A model generated the notes under the pieces. The model was not told the DNA's origin, ran no database searches, and saw only the letters and a program-made list of their open reading frames with translations. Positions 9,186-18,328 of a stretch of 64,000 nt of DNA are shown here, one piece after another. The DNA lies in assembly GCA_017935745.1 (NCBI GenBank), contig JAGBGX010000020.1, positions 38,890 through 102,889 of the forward strand, read 5' to 3'. The number at the start of each line of letters is the position of its first letter. The stretch's first letter is position 1. The translations under genes and the position numbers were made by a program. The stretch comes from Treponema sp. (GTDB taxonomy: Bacteria; Spirochaetota; Spirochaetia; Treponematales; Treponemataceae).

Positions 9186-9214
9186 TTGCAATTTATTTAT
9201 TTTCCTTATATAAT
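9186..9214 (+). promoter_or_regulatory. Promoter of the moxR/bat operon
   Basis: TTGCAA (9186-9191), 17-nt spacer, TATAAT (9209-9214). Transcription would start near 9221, about 50 nt before the moxR ATG. Confidence 0.7.
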
Positions 9215-9271
9215 AGCTGATATGCGGACTGCTGCTTGAAAATCCGGCAGAAACTGATTCCAGAGGTTGAG

Positions 9272-10261
9272 ATGAATACTGTAACAAAGGCAGAGCTTGA
9301 CGAATGCTTTGAATATATAAAGAAATGCCGGGCGGAAATTGCAAGGCGCGTTGTTGGCCAGCGTGATGTCATTGACGGAATTATCATGGCTCTTATCGCA
9401 GGCGGACATGTGCTTCTGGAAGGCGTTCCCGGGCTTGCAAAGACGCTTGCGGTAAAAACATTTGCTGATATTTCAGGGCTTGACTGCAAGCGAATTCAGT
9501 TTACGCCGGATTTGCTTCCTGCTGATGTGAGCGGAACGCTGATATATGATCAGGGAAGCGGAAAATTTTCTGTGCGCAAAGGGCCTGTTTTTGCAAACCT
9601 TGTGCTTGCTGATGAAATAAACCGCGCGCCTGCGAAAGTTCAGTCTGCGCTTCTTGAGGCAATGGCAGAGCATCAGGTCACAATCGGAGAAACTTCGTAT
9701 AAGCTGAGCGATCCGTTTTTTGTCCTTGCAACTCAGAATCCGATTGAGCAGGAAGGGACATACGGACTTCCCGAAGCCGAGCTTGACCGGTTCCTGCTTA
9801 AAATTGTCGCTTCATATCCTTCGCCGGAAGAAGAAATTGAAATTGTACGGACTGAAGGAAGGGCGGCAGAAATTCCTGTGTCACCTGTCTTTTCAGCTCT
9901 CGCGCTGAAAAAGTGCCGTGCTGCTGTAGATGCGGTTACGGTGGATGACAAGATGCTTGCCTATATCGTTTCAATTGTGAATTGCACCCGCTCTTCGTCA
10001 GCCCAGAGAACTGTCCGCAGAAGTGACATTCAGCGCTATATTTCTTTCGGTGCTTCACCCCGCGCGGGAATTGCGCTGCTTCGGTGCGCAAAAGTTCATG
10101 CTCTTTTTGAAAACAGAAGCTTTGTTTTGTCAGAAGACATTCAGGCCGTTGCGAAGCCGGTTTTGCGTCATCGCCTGGTTTTGCATTATGAAGCTGCTGC
10201 CGATGATGTTACGCCGGATGATCTGATTTCAAGGATAATTGACCTGATGCCTCTGCCATGA
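9272..10261 (+). CDS. MoxR-family AAA+ ATPase
   Basis: 329 aa from ATG 9272, which has AGAGG 4-5 nt upstream; a TTG at 9236 would add twelve residues not typical of the family. Walker A GVPGLAKT (51-58), Walker B VLADEINR (111-118), sensor 1 in LATQNPIEQEGTY. MoxR ATPases act as chaperone-like partners of von Willebrand A proteins in the envelope. It leads a six-gene run whose members overlap or nearly touch, with DUF58 and Bat proteins next, the standard MoxR/Bat arrangement. The molecular role in spirochaetes is not established. Confidence 0.93.
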   Translation: MNTVTKAELDECFEYIKKCRAEIARRVVGQRDVIDGIIMALIAGGHVLLEGVPGLAKTLAVKTFADISGLDCKRIQFTPDLLPADVSGTLIYDQGSGKFSVRKGPVFANLVLADEINRAPAKVQSALLEAMAEHQVTIGETSYKLSDPFFVLATQNPIEQEGTYGLPEAELDRFLLKIVASYPSPEEEIEIVRTEGRAAEIPVSPVFSALALKKCRAAVDAVTVDDKMLAYIVSIVNCTRSSSAQRTVRRSDIQRYISFGASPRAGIALLRCAKVHALFENRSFVLSEDIQAVAKPVLRHRLVLHYEAAADDVTPDDLISRIIDLMPLP

Positions 10262-11136
10262 AAAAGAATATAAGCAAGCGTGCTTCTCTTTTGCATCTGT
10301 CATCTGTTTCTCTTGCTGAAGGAATGAAAAACGGTTCCTTCAAGTCTTTGTACCGCGGACAGGGAATTGAATTCAGCGGAGTCCGGGAGTATTTGCGTGG
10401 CGATGATGTCCGCGCCATTGACTGGAATGTTACGGCCCGCATGGGAAAGCCGTTTGTAAAGCTCTTTGAAGAAGAGCGCGAGCTTGATGTCTTTGTAGTC
10501 GCTGATGCGTCTCTTTCGATGGGAACAGGCAGCGGCCGGCAGTCCCGGTTTGAAACTGCCATGGAATGCGCTTCACTGATTGCACTCGCTTCCTTCTATA
10601 ATGCAAGCCCTGTCGGTGCTGTTGTATTTGACGGAAAGCTTGAATTTTTCTGCGCTCCAAAGCCAGGCAAAAATCATTCGCTTTTTCTTCTCTCTCAGTT
10701 TGATAAAATGGTGTGCGGAGAAATTCCAGGCTCTGTTCTTGACAATGCCCTCAGGGGCGCGGAAAAACTTCTGCGGAAAAGAAGCCTTGTCTTTGTCATT
10801 TCTGATTTCAGGGTTTCAGGATGGCAGGAGCCGTTTGCGCATCTGTGCTTGAAAAATGATGTGATAGCAGTCAAAATTACGGATTCTCTGGATGAAAAAA
10901 TTCCTTCTGTCGGTTCTGTTCTTTTTTCTGATCCTGAGACAGGATTTGAGTGCGTGCTTCCTTCTTCAAGCCAGAAATTCTCCAGGCTGTGGCGGGAAGA
11001 AAATGAACGGCGGAATGAAAAATGGTTTAAGGACTGTATACAGCATGGGGGCATGCCTTTGTTTATCAGCACTGCACAGGATCCTGCCGCTGAGCTGATA
11101 AAATTTTTTTCCGGCCGTGAGCGTCATCTGATGTAG
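10258..11136 (+). CDS. DUF58 domain protein (VWA-like)
   Basis: 292 aa. The DUF58 signature is visible: RGQGIEFSGVREYLRGDDVRAIDWNVTARM, read here in two blocks, followed by EEERELDVFVVADASLSMG, where DASLS forms the MIDAS-like metal site. No membrane segment, so probably cytoplasmic and a partner of MoxR. The start overlaps the moxR stop by 4 nt (ATGA). Function is known only by association with MoxR/Bat systems. Confidence 0.9.
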   Translation: MKKNISKRASLLHLSSVSLAEGMKNGSFKSLYRGQGIEFSGVREYLRGDDVRAIDWNVTARMGKPFVKLFEEERELDVFVVADASLSMGTGSGRQSRFETAMECASLIALASFYNASPVGAVVFDGKLEFFCAPKPGKNHSLFLLSQFDKMVCGEIPGSVLDNALRGAEKLLRKRSLVFVISDFRVSGWQEPFAHLCLKNDVIAVKITDSLDEKIPSVGSVLFSDPETGFECVLPSSSQKFSRLWREENERRNEKWFKDCIQHGGMPLFISTAQDPAAELIKFFSGRERHLM

Positions 11137-11138
11137 GA

Positions 11139-12173
11139 ATGAGCATGAAAAAAAGAATGCTGTGTGTTCTCTCTTTTTTTCTTCTTCTCTTTTTTGCTTT
11201 CGGACAGAATGAAAGTTCCAGCCGTGAGCAGCCCTCGCAGGTTATGGTTCCGCGCGATGTATTTATCGGAGACAGCGGGCAGATTCAGTATTCCTTCAAA
11301 AGCCCGGTTGATTTTTTTTCTCTTGCGGATCCGTCATTGACAAGCGATGACATTCTTGAGCTTTCTCTTTCATCGCAGGATATTATGGAAAGCCCGGAGG
11401 ACTGTCTCGTGACAGATTCAGTTTTGATCAGAACTGGCGTGAGCTACCGTCTTTGCATTACGTTTATTCCATGGAAAACCGGTACAGTCAGATTTAAAGA
11501 ATTTGATTTGTGCAGAATCTGCGGAATAAGCGCGGAAAGTCTTCCGCCTGACGAAGCTGGCTGTAAGATTGCGCTTGAGCCTGTTTCAATTTTGTCACTT
11601 GCTGAAAAACTTGATGCAAGGAATATAAAGCCTCCGAAGCCGCCGCTTGTTCTTCCGAACACGCAGTTTTTCCTGTGGATATCAGTTATTTTTTCTGCGC
11701 TTCTTTTTGCTCTTTTCTGCACTGTCTGTCTCCGTTTTCCTCAGATTGTCAGAAAATGGAAAATCATAAAGGGAAAATACAGCCTGTACCGGAATGCATT
11801 CCGTGCGAAAAAAAAACTGCATGCTCTTTTAAAGACAGAAATGAATGACAAGGATTTTGCAGAAAAGTGGCAGCATATCATGCGCGAATACAGCGGATTC
11901 AGGTTCGGCTCCCAGTTTTCTTCTGTGGCTGGAAAAAACATCAGCATGAAAATTTATCAGGTCACTGGCGGTCTTTTAAATAGCAGCGCTGAAGAGGCTC
12001 TTGAGTCATTGTCCTGCTGCTTTGTCCGGACCGACTACATCCGTTTTGCCGCAGGTTCCATTGATGCGGAGGAGCATCAGGCTTCATTTGAAAAAGATGA
12101 GCGCATGTCAATTGTTTCAGAATCGGATAGGATTATTGATGCGCTTGAAAAGGGAGGCGCCGATGACAATTGA
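11139..12173 (+). CDS. Bat-operon membrane protein of unknown function
   Basis: 344 aa. Signal peptide (about 1-22, ending FAFGQ), an extracytoplasmic beta-rich part (25-175), one TM (about 179-202) and a cytoplasmic C-terminal part (205-344) with basic helices. This layout resembles the BatD/DUF4381-like proteins that sit between DUF58 and BatA in other MoxR operons, but no diagnostic motif was recognised. It starts 2 nt after the DUF58 stop (ATG 11139; ATG 11145 is an alternative) and overlaps batA by 11 nt. Confidence 0.7.
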   Translation: MSMKKRMLCVLSFFLLLFFAFGQNESSSREQPSQVMVPRDVFIGDSGQIQYSFKSPVDFFSLADPSLTSDDILELSLSSQDIMESPEDCLVTDSVLIRTGVSYRLCITFIPWKTGTVRFKEFDLCRICGISAESLPPDEAGCKIALEPVSILSLAEKLDARNIKPPKPPLVLPNTQFFLWISVIFSALLFALFCTVCLRFPQIVRKWKIIKGKYSLYRNAFRAKKKLHALLKTEMNDKDFAEKWQHIMREYSGFRFGSQFSSVAGKNISMKIYQVTGGLLNSSAEEALESLSCCFVRTDYIRFAAGSIDAEEHQASFEKDERMSIVSESDRIIDALEKGGADDN

Positions 12174-13167
12174 ATTTGAAAATCCGGCTGCGCTTTTTCT
12201 GTTTCTTGCCATTCCTGTTGTGTATGTATTGCGCTGCATGAAAATTCTTTCGCGCATTTCACTTCCTCTCAATTTAAGCGACTGGAACGGCGGAAATTTC
12301 AAGTGGAACGGAACTGCCAGGACAGTTCTGTATGCGCTTGAAAAAATTTTGTGCGCCTGTTTTTTTGTCTGCCTTGTTCTTGCGTATGCGAATCCTGTGC
12401 GCCATAAGCCGCAGAAACTGTATGCTTCAAAAGGCGCATCTCTTGTTTTTGTGATTGATGCAAGCCCCTCGATGGCAGCAAAGGACATTGGAGCTGTGTG
12501 CAGGCTTGAGGCTGCGAAAAACGCCATAGCAGCTCTTGCCGAAGCAAACGAAGGCGCGGAGCTTGGCTTGGTTGAAATGGCAGAAAATGCTGTGCTGCTT
12601 GTGCCGCCGACAATGGATAGAACTCTTTTTTTCAGCAGGCTGAATTCCATAACCGTTGGCGAGCTTGGAGACGGGACTGCAATTGGAACTGGACTTGCGT
12701 GCGCAGTGTATCATCTTGAAAAAACATCAGCTCCCAGAAAAAGCATTGTTCTGATGACGGACGGAGAAAACAACTCAGGAACAGTTCATCCTCACACGGC
12801 TGCACGGCTTGCGCTGAGCAAGAATATTTCCCTGTACATTCTGGGAATCGGAACAAAAGGCTCAGTTCCGCTTGAGTATGCTGATCCAAAAACTCACCGT
12901 GTGTACTCAGGATACCTTGAGTCGAACTTTGATGCAGAGTCTATTTCTAAAATTGCTGCTGAAGCAAATGGAAGCTTTTTTGAAATTGAATCTCTGCCTT
13001 CGCTTTTTCAGGCAATTTCTTCAGTCAGCAAAAGTGAATCTGTTGTTCAAAGCTATTATATGAAAAATCAGGATACTTTTTATTATGCATATTTCCTGTC
13101 TGCGGCTGTGCTATTTGCTGTGCTTGTATGGATAATCCGCAGGGCTGTGCTGCGGGAGGTTTTATGA
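12163..13167 (+). CDS. batA: BatA-like von Willebrand A protein
   Basis: 334 aa from ATG 12163 (GGGAGG 5-7 nt upstream). Two N-terminal TM segments (about 10-26 and 52-74), a VWA domain (about 87-290) with MIDAS motif DASPS in VFVIDASPSMAAKD and the later VLMTDGENNSG, and a C-terminal TM (about 306-326). This is the standard BatA layout, anchored with the VWA domain in the periplasm. BatA/BatB pairs are linked to oxidative-stress tolerance or envelope integrity in other bacteria. Its last 4 nt overlap the batB start. Confidence 0.87.
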   Translation: MTIEFENPAALFLFLAIPVVYVLRCMKILSRISLPLNLSDWNGGNFKWNGTARTVLYALEKILCACFFVCLVLAYANPVRHKPQKLYASKGASLVFVIDASPSMAAKDIGAVCRLEAAKNAIAALAEANEGAELGLVEMAENAVLLVPPTMDRTLFFSRLNSITVGELGDGTAIGTGLACAVYHLEKTSAPRKSIVLMTDGENNSGTVHPHTAARLALSKNISLYILGIGTKGSVPLEYADPKTHRVYSGYLESNFDAESISKIAAEANGSFFEIESLPSLFQAISSVSKSESVVQSYYMKNQDTFYYAYFLSAAVLFAVLVWIIRRAVLREVL

Positions 13168-14786
13168 ATTGTGCCGTTGAACATCCGCTTGCACTGTATC
13201 TTTTTATTCCTTTGCTGTTCGCATTTGTTTTTGTGACTGTCCGCTACAGGCTGCTGAGAAAACTGACGGCAGAAAAAAATGTCTGCTGTAAAGCCGCTGT
13301 TTCTGTTCCGCGCATTTCTGTCTGCTTCTGGACAAGGACTGCGTTCAGATTTTTTTCAGGTGCCGCGCTGATTCTTGCACTGTCAGGAATTTCCTGGGGA
13401 ACTGTCTCTGTCCCGGTTCAAAAAAGCGGAACTGCGGTGTCTATAGTGTTTGATATTTCCTACAGCATGGAAGCAAAGGATGCTCCCGGCGGAATTTCAA
13501 GGCTTCAGGCTGCATCTGCCTATGCGCTTGATCTTTTGGAAAAAATGAACGGGACTGCGGTTTCTGTTGTCCTTGCCAAGGGAGACGGCGCCGTTTCAGT
13601 TCCTCTTACAGAAGATTTTCATTCTGTGCAGACTCTGATTGAATGCCTTTCGCCATCGCTCATGACAGCGGGAGGCACAAGCCTTGGCAGCGGAATCAAG
13701 GCTGCGCTTTCGTCATTTCCGCGCCAGTCATCATCAGCTTCCTTTGTCTGGCTGTTTACAGACTGCGAGGAAACTGACAGCTTGCTTCAGGATGCCCTTT
13801 ATGAATGCGTCAAGCTTGGAATTCCTGTTGCGGCAGTCGGATTTGGATCAGAGCGGGAATCTGAAGTTGTTGCCGGTGACGGAGTTACAAGAATAAAAAC
13901 TGCGCTCCGCTATGAACAGATTGAACAGATTATAGCTTCAGTGAATGAAAAAATTGTATCTGCGAGAGAACGTGACAGCATTCCCGCGGTTCAGTATATT
14001 GATGCTTCGGAAATGGGATCCGCAGCAAAGCTTTTAAACATGCTGAAAGCAAGCAGCGGACAGAACTGTGTTTCGTATGAAATCCGCAGCATGCAGCGTC
14101 ATGAATTTTTTATTGCGCTGTCTGCTGTTTTTTTTCTTGCCTCAGTTTTTTTTGGCGAGCTTGATATTGCCGGCGGAAAAAAGCGGTTCCTTTCCGCAGT
14201 TTCAGCAGCGTCTGCCGTTTTCCTTTTTTCGGGATGCGCTCCTGAATTTTCTGGCGGAAAAAATATTCTTGAAGGAAAGCTTTGCTGGATCAGGCAGGAC
14301 TATCAAAATGCAATCGGAAATTTTCTGGAGGCGTATGAAAGCGCACAGAAACGGGACGATTCCCTTGTTCAGCACTATGCGGTATATGGGCTTGGCGCAA
14401 CGTATCTCATGCAGGGAGAAACAGAATCAGCAGCTTCCCGGTTCTCTCAAATTTATGATGCTGCTCCAGAGCCTGTTCAGTTTGCGTCCTTGTATAACAT
14501 GGGAATCATTTCGCACAGAAACGGTGATTACAAAGCTGCCGCTGATTTTTTTAAGCGCGCACTGCTGATTGACGGCACAAGTACTGATGCGAAAATAAAC
14601 CTTGAGCTTTCCTTGCGGGAAAATTCTGTCCAGTCCCGTCAGACTGCCTTGGAGCAGGATCCTGTCTTGGAAAGCAGCGGAGATGCTACGGTGCAGAATG
14701 AACTGTATTCAATTATTCATGAGGATGAAATGCAGCAATGGAAAAGCCAGCAGAAGAATTCAAAAAGAACATCCGGCGACTATTGA
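13164..14786 (+). CDS. BatB-BatC fusion: VWA domain plus lipobox and TPR domain
   Basis: 540 aa from ATG 13164 (GGAGG 4 nt upstream; ATGA overlap with batA). Two N-terminal TMs (about 10-27, 60-80), a VWA domain (about 92-300) with DISYS MIDAS and FTDCEETDS, a third TM (315-331), then a hydrophobic stretch ending in a perfect lipobox-like LFSGC (Cys358), followed by TPR-like repeats (about 368-510). In other genomes BatB and the TPR protein BatC are separate. The internal signal/lipobox looks like a relic of, or a working signal for, a formerly separate BatC lipoprotein. Overlaps the next gene by 49 nt. Confidence 0.85.
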   Translation: MNCAVEHPLALYLFIPLLFAFVFVTVRYRLLRKLTAEKNVCCKAAVSVPRISVCFWTRTAFRFFSGAALILALSGISWGTVSVPVQKSGTAVSIVFDISYSMEAKDAPGGISRLQAASAYALDLLEKMNGTAVSVVLAKGDGAVSVPLTEDFHSVQTLIECLSPSLMTAGGTSLGSGIKAALSSFPRQSSSASFVWLFTDCEETDSLLQDALYECVKLGIPVAAVGFGSERESEVVAGDGVTRIKTALRYEQIEQIIASVNEKIVSARERDSIPAVQYIDASEMGSAAKLLNMLKASSGQNCVSYEIRSMQRHEFFIALSAVFFLASVFFGELDIAGGKKRFLSAVSAASAVFLFSGCAPEFSGGKNILEGKLCWIRQDYQNAIGNFLEAYESAQKRDDSLVQHYAVYGLGATYLMQGETESAASRFSQIYDAAPEPVQFASLYNMGIISHRNGDYKAAADFFKRALLIDGTSTDAKINLELSLRENSVQSRQTALEQDPVLESSGDATVQNELYSIIHEDEMQQWKSQQKNSKRTSGDY

Positions 14787-16147
14787 TTTTAGCTTTTGCG
14801 TTGTGTACGATTTGTCCGTGTATTTTTGCAAAGCCTGTTTCATGGAGCTATCTGCGCAGCCTTCGCTTCAGGCAAAGCCAGAAAACCGTATTCACAGAAT
14901 CAGACAATTCATTTTATGTTGAAATTGAGCATGTGACTCCAGACAGCATTCAAGTTGCCGTAAATTCCTTGCCGCAGAATGCAAGCTTTGTTTCTTATAA
15001 AAAAGAAACAGTTCTGCTCCAGGACAGCGGCAGCGGATCATTTTCAAACGGCACTCGGATTACAATCTGGATGAAATTTTCCGCAGCCGGAACGTACAGA
15101 ATCAGTCCTGTTGATATTGTCATAAACGGAGGCTTTTATCAGATTCCGTTTGAGCCTGTTACTGTCATGGAAAATCCCCGCCTTATTCAGCCTGAAATTT
15201 CGGTTTCCTTCAGCAGCAGAAAAATCAGGGCTTCCATGCCGGCTAAAGTCAGTCCGGGCAGTTTTGCAGAGGCTTCTGCCGGCGAGCACATTGTGTTTAC
15301 TGTGAGCATCAGGTATGCGGATGCTGTCCGGAATGTGCACTGGAATATTCCTGAAGATTCTGTCTTTAAAAAAATACGGAGCTATGATTTTTCAGAAGCT
15401 GTTTCACATGAGTCATATTCATCTGAATTCCACCCGGTGGCGGAATTTGACTGGCAGCCTTTAAAGGAAGGCGTCTTTGCTTTTCCTGAAATTTTTGTTA
15501 CCGCCGCTGCTTACAACGGAATTGTGTCTGATGTCAAGTGCGAGGCTCCCTCATTTAAAGTGAGAATGGCGGCCCCTGAGTCCCGCGAAAAAAAACATGA
15601 AAGCCCGTTTTCGTATGCCTTTATCGAGCCTTCCCGTTTTGAAGAAGCAGCTTCTGCGCCGGATGCTGAAAGCCAGGACATCCTGAGGCTGCTGGAGCTT
15701 CACCGCGCGGAACGGAATTCGTTTCCTTTTGCGTCTTCTGCTGCCCGGCAGAGGAAAAAGCTTGAGTCTCAGCTGGAGCTTGCTCCTTCAGGCCATGAGC
15801 CGAGCATCGTTCTGTTTTTTCTGGCGCTGATTTTGTCTGTGGCATTTCTGGCCTTGTCATCAGTTTTTTTTGTCTTAAAACGGAAAAAACTGCATGCGGC
15901 ATGTGCTTCATTTTTTATTGTTTCCGCCGTCTTTGTTCTCTTATACGGATTCAGGGTATATGGCAAGCACGGAATATATACAGGAGGAAAAATATGCCCG
16001 ATTCCCGAAAAAAATGCTCCGTCCAGTGTAACCATTCCGGCAGGAAGCGTTGTTTCCATAATGAGAACTGCGGGAGGCTGGCGGTATATAAAGTATAACG
16101 ATGCCTGCGGCTGGGTTCCTCTGGAAACGGTGCTGCCGGTAAACTGA
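14738..16147 (+). CDS. BatD-like protein with C-terminal SH3-type domain
   Basis: 469 aa. N-terminal signal segment (about 13-31), a long extracytoplasmic beta-sandwich region as in BatD/oxygen-tolerance proteins (YVEIEHVTPDSIQV; GEHIVFTVSIRYADAVRNV), two TMs (about 354-376 and 386-405), then an SH3-like tail typical of bacterial SH3_3 (GSVVSIMRTAGGWRYIKYND, GWVPLETVLPV). Last gene of the MoxR/Bat run. The 49-nt overlap with the preceding gene implies tight coupling. The BatD assignment rests on position and general layout more than on diagnostic residues. Confidence 0.75.
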   Translation: MEKPAEEFKKNIRRLLILAFALCTICPCIFAKPVSWSYLRSLRFRQSQKTVFTESDNSFYVEIEHVTPDSIQVAVNSLPQNASFVSYKKETVLLQDSGSGSFSNGTRITIWMKFSAAGTYRISPVDIVINGGFYQIPFEPVTVMENPRLIQPEISVSFSSRKIRASMPAKVSPGSFAEASAGEHIVFTVSIRYADAVRNVHWNIPEDSVFKKIRSYDFSEAVSHESYSSEFHPVAEFDWQPLKEGVFAFPEIFVTAAAYNGIVSDVKCEAPSFKVRMAAPESREKKHESPFSYAFIEPSRFEEAASAPDAESQDILRLLELHRAERNSFPFASSAARQRKKLESQLELAPSGHEPSIVLFFLALILSVAFLALSSVFFVLKRKKLHAACASFFIVSAVFVLLYGFRVYGKHGIYTGGKICPIPEKNAPSSVTIPAGSVVSIMRTAGGWRYIKYNDACGWVPLETVLPVN

Positions 16148-16168
16148 CTGGCGGCCGGAGTGTGGCAA

Positions 16169-16726
16169 ATGGATTTTGGCGATATTCTTGAACAGTGGGA
16201 TGCCTCCCAGAAAAAAACGGATGGACGGAAAAAGCAGAATCAGGCTTCCCGTAAAAAAGCGAATGCTCCTGCGCTAGAAGAACGTGAGGCCGTGCGCAAA
16301 AGCTGCTCCTATGAGCAGATTATGGAGCAGGACAGCAGAAAGCATGTGCATCCGATGGATCTGTGGCTCAGAAGATACGGTACAATCGACAAGGATAAAA
16401 TCAGTGAATAAAATCAGCGTGCAAAGCAGTATGCTGACGCTTCGTACATAAAGTCCCTTGCTCCGGAGGCAGTCATAGATTTGCACCATCTCACGCGTGA
16501 AGAAGCATGGAACCGGCTGAATGCTTTTGTGAGCAGCTGCTGCAAGAAACGCCTCAGAAAGATTCTGATTATTCACGGAAAAGGAAACCATACCAGCGGA
16601 AGCGATCCTGTGCTCGGTCCGCTCGTGCGCCTTTTTGTGGAGCAGGACAAGCGGCTTGGCGCTTTCGGGCACCCTGAAAGAAAACACGGCGGCAGCGGCG
16701 CAACGTGGGTTGTAATCAGGCAGTAA
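16169..16726 (+). pseudogene. Smr-domain protein interrupted by an in-frame stop
   Basis: Reading from ATG 16169 (GGAG 8 nt upstream) gives MDFGDILEQWDAS through KDKISE, then TAA at 16409-16411, then in the same frame NQRAKQYADASYIKSL, EAVIDLHHLTREEAWNRL, the Smr core IIHGKGNHTSG and a normal end at 16726. The whole 185-codon frame matches the usual spirochaete Smr protein, with the DLHxLT and HGKGxH motifs intact. A single GAA to TAA change would explain the break. No credible internal start precedes the Smr domain. It could be a true nonsense mutation, a sequencing error or readthrough; the Smr nuclease is probably lost. Confidence 0.85.
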
Positions 16727-16794
16727 TCCCGGAGCCAGATTTGTTTTTCATTGCAATATTCCGCGTATTTTAGTATGTTATATGTAGGTTTTTT

Positions 16795-17310
16795 ATGGAA
16801 GATTTGTACAGTGTTCTAGGTGTTTCCAAGGCAGCATCCTCTGATGAAATAAAAAAAGCCTACCGGAATTTAGCGTTTCAATATCATCCCGACAGAAATG
16901 CCGGCAACAAGACTGCTGAAGAGCTGTTTAAAAAGATAAATGAAGCCTATTCTGTCCTAGGCGATGAGACAAAACGCCGCCAGTATGATCAGTATGCTGC
17001 GGACGGATTTTCGTCAGGCAGCCGCAGCCAGTCTCAGGATCCGTTCGCTGATTTTTTCGGCGGCGGCTCGTATCAGAATCAGGGAAATTACCGCTATACG
17101 TATACATATACTGCAAGAAATGCAGAGCGGCCTTCAAAAAGCTTTTCCTTTATGCGCTTCTGCCTGAGCGTTTTTCAGGTGATATTCTGCTTTTTTGGCT
17201 TTAGGACAGTTGGAAGATGGAGCTTTGTGTTCAGCGTGATTTTCTTTTTGGGCATGGTAAGCGGAATAAAAAATGCGGCTGGAAATTTAAAGTGGGTTTT
17301 TGCAGAATGA
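16795..17310 (+). CDS. Membrane-anchored J-domain protein
   Basis: 171 aa. An N-terminal J domain (1-72) carries the HPD motif in [11 protein letters not shown], which stimulates DnaK ATPase. A Gly/Ser/Tyr-rich linker (73-110) follows and two hydrophobic segments lie near 121-139 and 142-160, so the protein is likely a type III DnaJ-like co-chaperone held in the inner membrane. No Cys-rich or C-terminal substrate domain, so this is not DnaJ itself. ATG 16795 follows a short AGG 6 nt upstream. Confidence 0.88.
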   Translation: MEDLYSVLGVSKAASSDEIKKAYRNLAFQYHPDRNAGNKTAEELFKKINEAYSVLGDETKRRQYDQYAADGFSSGSRSQSQDPFADFFGGGSYQNQGNYRYTYTYTARNAERPSKSFSFMRFCLSVFQVIFCFFGFRTVGRWSFVFSVIFFLGMVSGIKNAAGNLKWVFAE

Positions 17311-17325
17311 ATGTTCAGGTGAGCT

Positions 17326-17793
17326 ATGGACAGCAGGTGTGACTCAGAAATTGTTATCTACACAGACGGCGGCTGCAGCGGCAATCCAGGCCCTGGCGGC
17401 TGGGGCTGCGTAATCATAGACGGAACTGAAGAGTCCTGCCTTTCAGGCGGAGAAAAATATACTACAAACAACCGCATGGAGCTTACGGCTGCAATCTGTG
17501 CGCTGGACGCCGTTGTGCATAACAGCAGCTGGAAAAACCGTCCAGTGTCAGTATATTCTGACAGTCAGTATGTAAAAAACGGAATCACTTCCTGGATTTC
17601 CAGCTGGAAAAAAAACGGCTGGAAAACCTCAGCAAAAAAAGATGTGCTGAACAAAGATCTGTGGATGCGGCTGGATGCTTTGTACAGCCAGCTTGCTGTT
17701 GAATGGAAGTGGGTGAAAGGACACGCCGGAATAAAATACAATGAGCTGTGCGATGCGCTGTGCAGAAAGGAGATGTCGCTCTTTTCCCGGTGA
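17326..17793 (+). CDS. rnhA: Ribonuclease HI
   Basis: 155 aa, the usual length. Degrades RNA in RNA-DNA hybrids. Catalytic acidic residues are visible: Asp in IYTDGGCSGNPGPGGWG, Glu in NRMELTAAI, Asp in YSDSQYVKNG and the last Asp in NELCDALC; the His of VKGHAG is present. ATG 17326 has AGGTG 5 nt upstream. Convergent with fliL; a GAAAGG/CCTTTC hairpin (17815-17832) sits between them and may end both transcripts. Confidence 0.95.
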   Translation: MDSRCDSEIVIYTDGGCSGNPGPGGWGCVIIDGTEESCLSGGEKYTTNNRMELTAAICALDAVVHNSSWKNRPVSVYSDSQYVKNGITSWISSWKKNGWKTSAKKDVLNKDLWMRLDALYSQLAVEWKWVKGHAGIKYNELCDALCRKEMSLFSR

Positions 17794-17830
17794 GTGGCGC
17801 CGTTTGCCATGGTAGAAAGGCGTTGTCCTT

Positions 17831-18328
17831 TCAGTCTATGAAGATATATTCGTTGAAATAGACTGCGCGCACTTTTCCCATTACAAGCTCTGCGTTTATT
17901 CTGCGGAGCAAATCTTCCTTTACTTCGCTTTCTCCTTTTGCGCGTATTTCATCCAGCGTCATTGAAGAAAAATACTGCGTGAACTGAGCGCGGATCTGGC
18001 GTTCTTTCTGGGACAGTTCTTCAAACAGCGTCTTGTCGCCTGCCGGGTACGAAAACCAGGGGCTTACAACAATAATTGCCGGCTCCTGATTTTCTGAAAT
18101 TCGTTTTGATGATATTCTGATCTGCCCGAGATCAGTGAACGCATCCACGCTGTTTTCCTTTCCTGCGCTCATGTTGACAATTTTCTGCGGGCTTGGATCC
18201 GACTTTCTGTAATGCGCTTCAACAGCTCCCTTGCTTTTGATAAAAAAAGCCGCTGTTATTCCTGCAATTGCAAGCGCAACTGCCGCCGCCGTTCCTAAAA
18301 GAATTTTGTTCAGCTGTTCTGCTTTCAT
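17831..18328 (-). CDS. fliL: FliL-like flagellar basal-body protein
   Basis: 165 aa. One N-terminal TM (about 9-30), then a periplasmic FliL-like part with IIVVSPWFSYPAG and a conserved end (EVKEDLLRRINAELVMGKVRAVYFNEYIFID, read as the typical FliL C-terminus). FliL sits at the stator/motor. The start overlaps the hflX stop by 4 nt (ATGA), so the two are co-translated. The N-terminal part is variable, as in other spirochaete FliL proteins. Confidence 0.8.
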   Translation of the reverse strand: MKAEQLNKILLGTAAAVALAIAGITAAFFIKSKGAVEAHYRKSDPSPQKIVNMSAGKENSVDAFTDLGQIRISSKRISENQEPAIIVVSPWFSYPAGDKTLFEELSQKERQIRAQFTQYFSSMTLDEIRAKGESEVKEDLLRRINAELVMGKVRAVYFNEYIFID

